NCBI RefSeq assembly: GCF_051175565.1
Contig: NZ_CP195105.1
Coordinates: forward strand, 2,170,001 to 2,234,000
Direction of reading: 5' to 3'
Length of the DNA stretch: 64,000 bases
DNA from: Daejeonia sp002484105
Lineage (GTDB): Bacteria; Bacteroidota; Bacteroidia; Flavobacteriales; Weeksellaceae
The notes beneath the pieces were generated by a model. It saw only the letters and a list, made by a program, of their open reading frames with translations. It was not told where the DNA came from and ran no database searches. The translations under genes and the position numbers were made by a program. Below, in pieces: positions 62,640 to 64,000 of this stretch. Each line of letters starts with the position of its first letter. Position 1 is the first letter of the stretch.

Positions 62640-63134
62640 TTATAAAAAATCAAACATTCTAAATACCACAATATCATCTAAAAGTCCTTTCTCATCTGCA
62701 TAATCTCTTGCGCTGCTATAAACATAATCTTCTGCTTTGTAAACCAAACCACTTTCTACAGGATTCTGATGTACATAATCTATTTTCTGCTTTATAATAT
62801 GGTTACTCCACAATTCTATAGGTTTGTTATCGTGTCGCCAAAACTGATAATGACTTACATTTGAACTTTTGACCGCTTCTTTTCTAAAGAAATCCAATAA
62901 AAATTCTTTTCTGCTTTCTCTATGATTTTCCTGTATTGCCTTTACAAGAGATTTACTGGTAAATCTTTTTAGGTCTCCTATCAGCAATTCCGGCTTTTGT
63001 CCTTTTATACTTCTGAAAACCAAATGAATATGACTAGTCATAATGCACCAAGCGTGGATTTCCAAACCTTTCTCATGCTGACCACACGATGCAATCGTGC
63101 GGCAGCGGGGGGTAAGTGTTTTTTTACAAAACAT
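62640..63134 (-). pseudogene. REP-associated tyrosine transposase (RAYT), N-terminally truncated
   Basis: Y1-type transposase of the TnpA-REP family. The HUH motif is MTSHIHLVF and the catalytic Tyr is in KIDYVHQNPVESGL; the family pieces KGLEIHAWCIM and QFWRHDNKPIELWS are intact. The usual ~45-residue N-terminus is absent: the frame upstream of KGLEI reads through the right REP hairpin (RCRTIASCG). A complete RAYT would be about 180 aa. So this is probably an inactive fragment between two REPs. Confidence 0.85.
63082..63110 (-). repeat. REP element, right copy (inverted)
   Basis: Reverse complement reads CCCCGCTGCCGCACGA, 5-nt loop, TCGTGTGG. Arms and foot are identical to the left copy while the loop differs, as expected for REP pairs that move with a RAYT. 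Confidence 0.85.
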
Positions 63135-63309
63135 TTTTTTTATTTTTTCCTGAAAAAATTTTCTACTAAATTAAAAGAATTTCAATGCAAATGAGCATTA
63201 GCACTTCACTCTTTTGCGTTCTATTCATCATATAAAACAGTTTTTTTTCAAAAGAAAAAATTAAAATTTTCTTTTGCCGAAATTTACTTACCCAAGTTAC
63301 CCTGTTTCC

Positions 63310-63341
63310 TTTGCCTTTGTTTATATTCTTTTGTATATTTG
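63310..63341 (+). promoter_or_regulatory. promoter of the WYL regulator gene
   Basis: TTTG (63310-63313), 20-bp spacer, TATATTTG (63334-63341): a good Bacteroidota -33/-7 pair 37 bp before the ATG. The DNA from 63135 to 63309 is A+T rich, with an A/T-only 10-bp hairpin at 63249-63276 and no gene. Confidence 0.6.
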
Positions 63342-63378
63342 ATAAGTATATTTTCTTAAAATATTTTATTCAATTTCC

Positions 63379-64000
63379 ATGTCTATTCAATCTGAACGCT
63401 TATTGAAAATCTATAGTCTTTTAAAGAGAGGCCCTGTTTCTGTGGAAATTCTCAAACATTGGGCAGCTAAAAATGATGTAAAGGTTTCTGAAAGAACGAT
63501 TTATCGGGATATGATTAATCTCGAAAACTCTTTGATGCTTCCCGGTGAAAAACTGATTGTGTCAGTTGGGGAAAAAAATAAAAAAGTTTGGAAAATTGAA
63601 TATGTGTCGGAAGAAGAACCTCTTAACGAGTTTGATATCAACAGTTATCTGCTGTTCAAAAATTTCCTCCCTTTTCCCGTAGTTTCGGCAAGGAAATCTT
63701 CATTAAATAAAATTGTGAACTTGTTTTACGGGACCTACAGTAAAAGTAAGTTTGAAAACTTTGTAGAACTTGCAGAACGGCAGATTGAGGGAACACATTT
63801 CTATGAAGTTTCCGACATCAAGAATTATCAGAAAATCCTGGAAGATTCGTTGTGGAGCATACAGAACAGGCGACAGATGATTCTGCAAAAAATCAGTTAC
63901 GATTACACCTCCATTGCATCGCACATTGAGTTCCCCATCGTTTTTCTACCTTTAAAGCTGCTGTATCACCGTGGCGTGGTGCATGTCTGTGGATTTATAA
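63379..64000 (+). CDS. WYL domain-containing HTH regulator (partial)
   Basis: The frame is open from ATG 63379 to the window end (207 codons). It begins with a DeoR/HTH_11-type winged helix (SERLLKIYSLLKRGPVSVEI; SERTIYRDMINLENSLMLPG) and continues into the region that in YafY/PafC-like regulators leads to the WYL ligand-binding domain (LEDSLWSIQNRRQMILQKIS; LPLKLLYHRGVVHVCGF). WYL regulators often control DNA-damage or defence genes. The end is beyond the window. Confidence 0.87.
   Translation, partial: MSIQSERLLKIYSLLKRGPVSVEILKHWAAKNDVKVSERTIYRDMINLENSLMLPGEKLIVSVGEKNKKVWKIEYVSEEEPLNEFDINSYLLFKNFLPFPVVSARKSSLNKIVNLFYGTYSKSKFENFVELAERQIEGTHFYEVSDIKNYQKILEDSLWSIQNRRQMILQKISYDYTSIASHIEFPIVFLPLKLLYHRGVVHVCGFI

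Overview
The window looks like chromosome of a Bacteroidota of class Flavobacteriia, most likely the Chryseobacterium/Kaistella side of Weeksellaceae. The reasons are the gliding-motility genes gldF-gldG, two GLPGLI-family proteins, a CCC-motif membrane protein beside a DUF2752 protein, a MG2/TonB-plug surface protein, promoters of the Bacteroidota type (TAnnTTTG, once with an exact TTG-N19 upstream box) and a tRNA gene without an encoded CCA. The species call is an inference from gene content; no 16S rRNA gene is present.

Layout. (1) 1-12.7 kb: plus-strand stress/redox genes (aldo-keto reductase, lipoprotein amidohydrolase, hydroxyacid dehydrogenase, PoxB, YagU, cupin, F420-reductase-like lipoprotein, DoxX, MFS, metallo-hydrolase), interrupted by an intact 1.38 kb IS4-type element with a 9-bp target duplication, then MdaB-like and dienelactone-hydrolase genes. 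Most of this block is visibly more A+T rich than poxB and the DNA to the right. (2) 12.7-37.1 kb: housekeeping core with TPR protein, tRNA-Phe, an OlsF-like double acyltransferase, lysC, fbp, menC, a two-component system, glnS, two drug-efflux MFS genes, phoH, a SAM hydrolase, a cobalamin riboswitch with its btuB-type receptor, cdd, an OYE-family reductase, two GLPGLI genes and a BlaI/M56 pair. (3) 37.1-48.2 kb: accessory region. A MG2/TonB-plug gene and decayed DNA lead into an A+T-rich minus-strand operon of six genes: truncated Vsr, HNH endonuclease, an SMC-like ATPase, a Toprim protein, and two small subunits. The last four look like a compact, reordered Wadjet/MksBEFG-type condensin defence system. 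On the right it is bounded by about 1 kb of tandem non-coding repeats whose hairpin shows a compensatory base change. (4) 48.2-60.5 kb: hemL, a LysM glucosaminidase, a PLP desulfhydrase-like enzyme, an ECF sigma factor with a membrane partner, ferredoxin plus ferredoxin reductase, lipoate ligase, a radical SAM protein, hemJ, gldF, gldG and a glyoxalase-like protein. (5) 60.5-64 kb: a second accessory zone with an internally deleted IS5-type element, a secreted protein, a 5'-truncated gene, a RAYT (REP-associated transposase) fragment bracketed by inverted REP hairpins, and a WYL-domain regulator that runs off the window.

Most likely candidate for an undescribed system: the HNH-plus-condensin operon at 40579-46819. 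Its functional assignments rest on motifs read by eye (Walker A and B, Toprim Glu/Asp-x-Asp, HNH core) and on gene order; no search or structure prediction was run.
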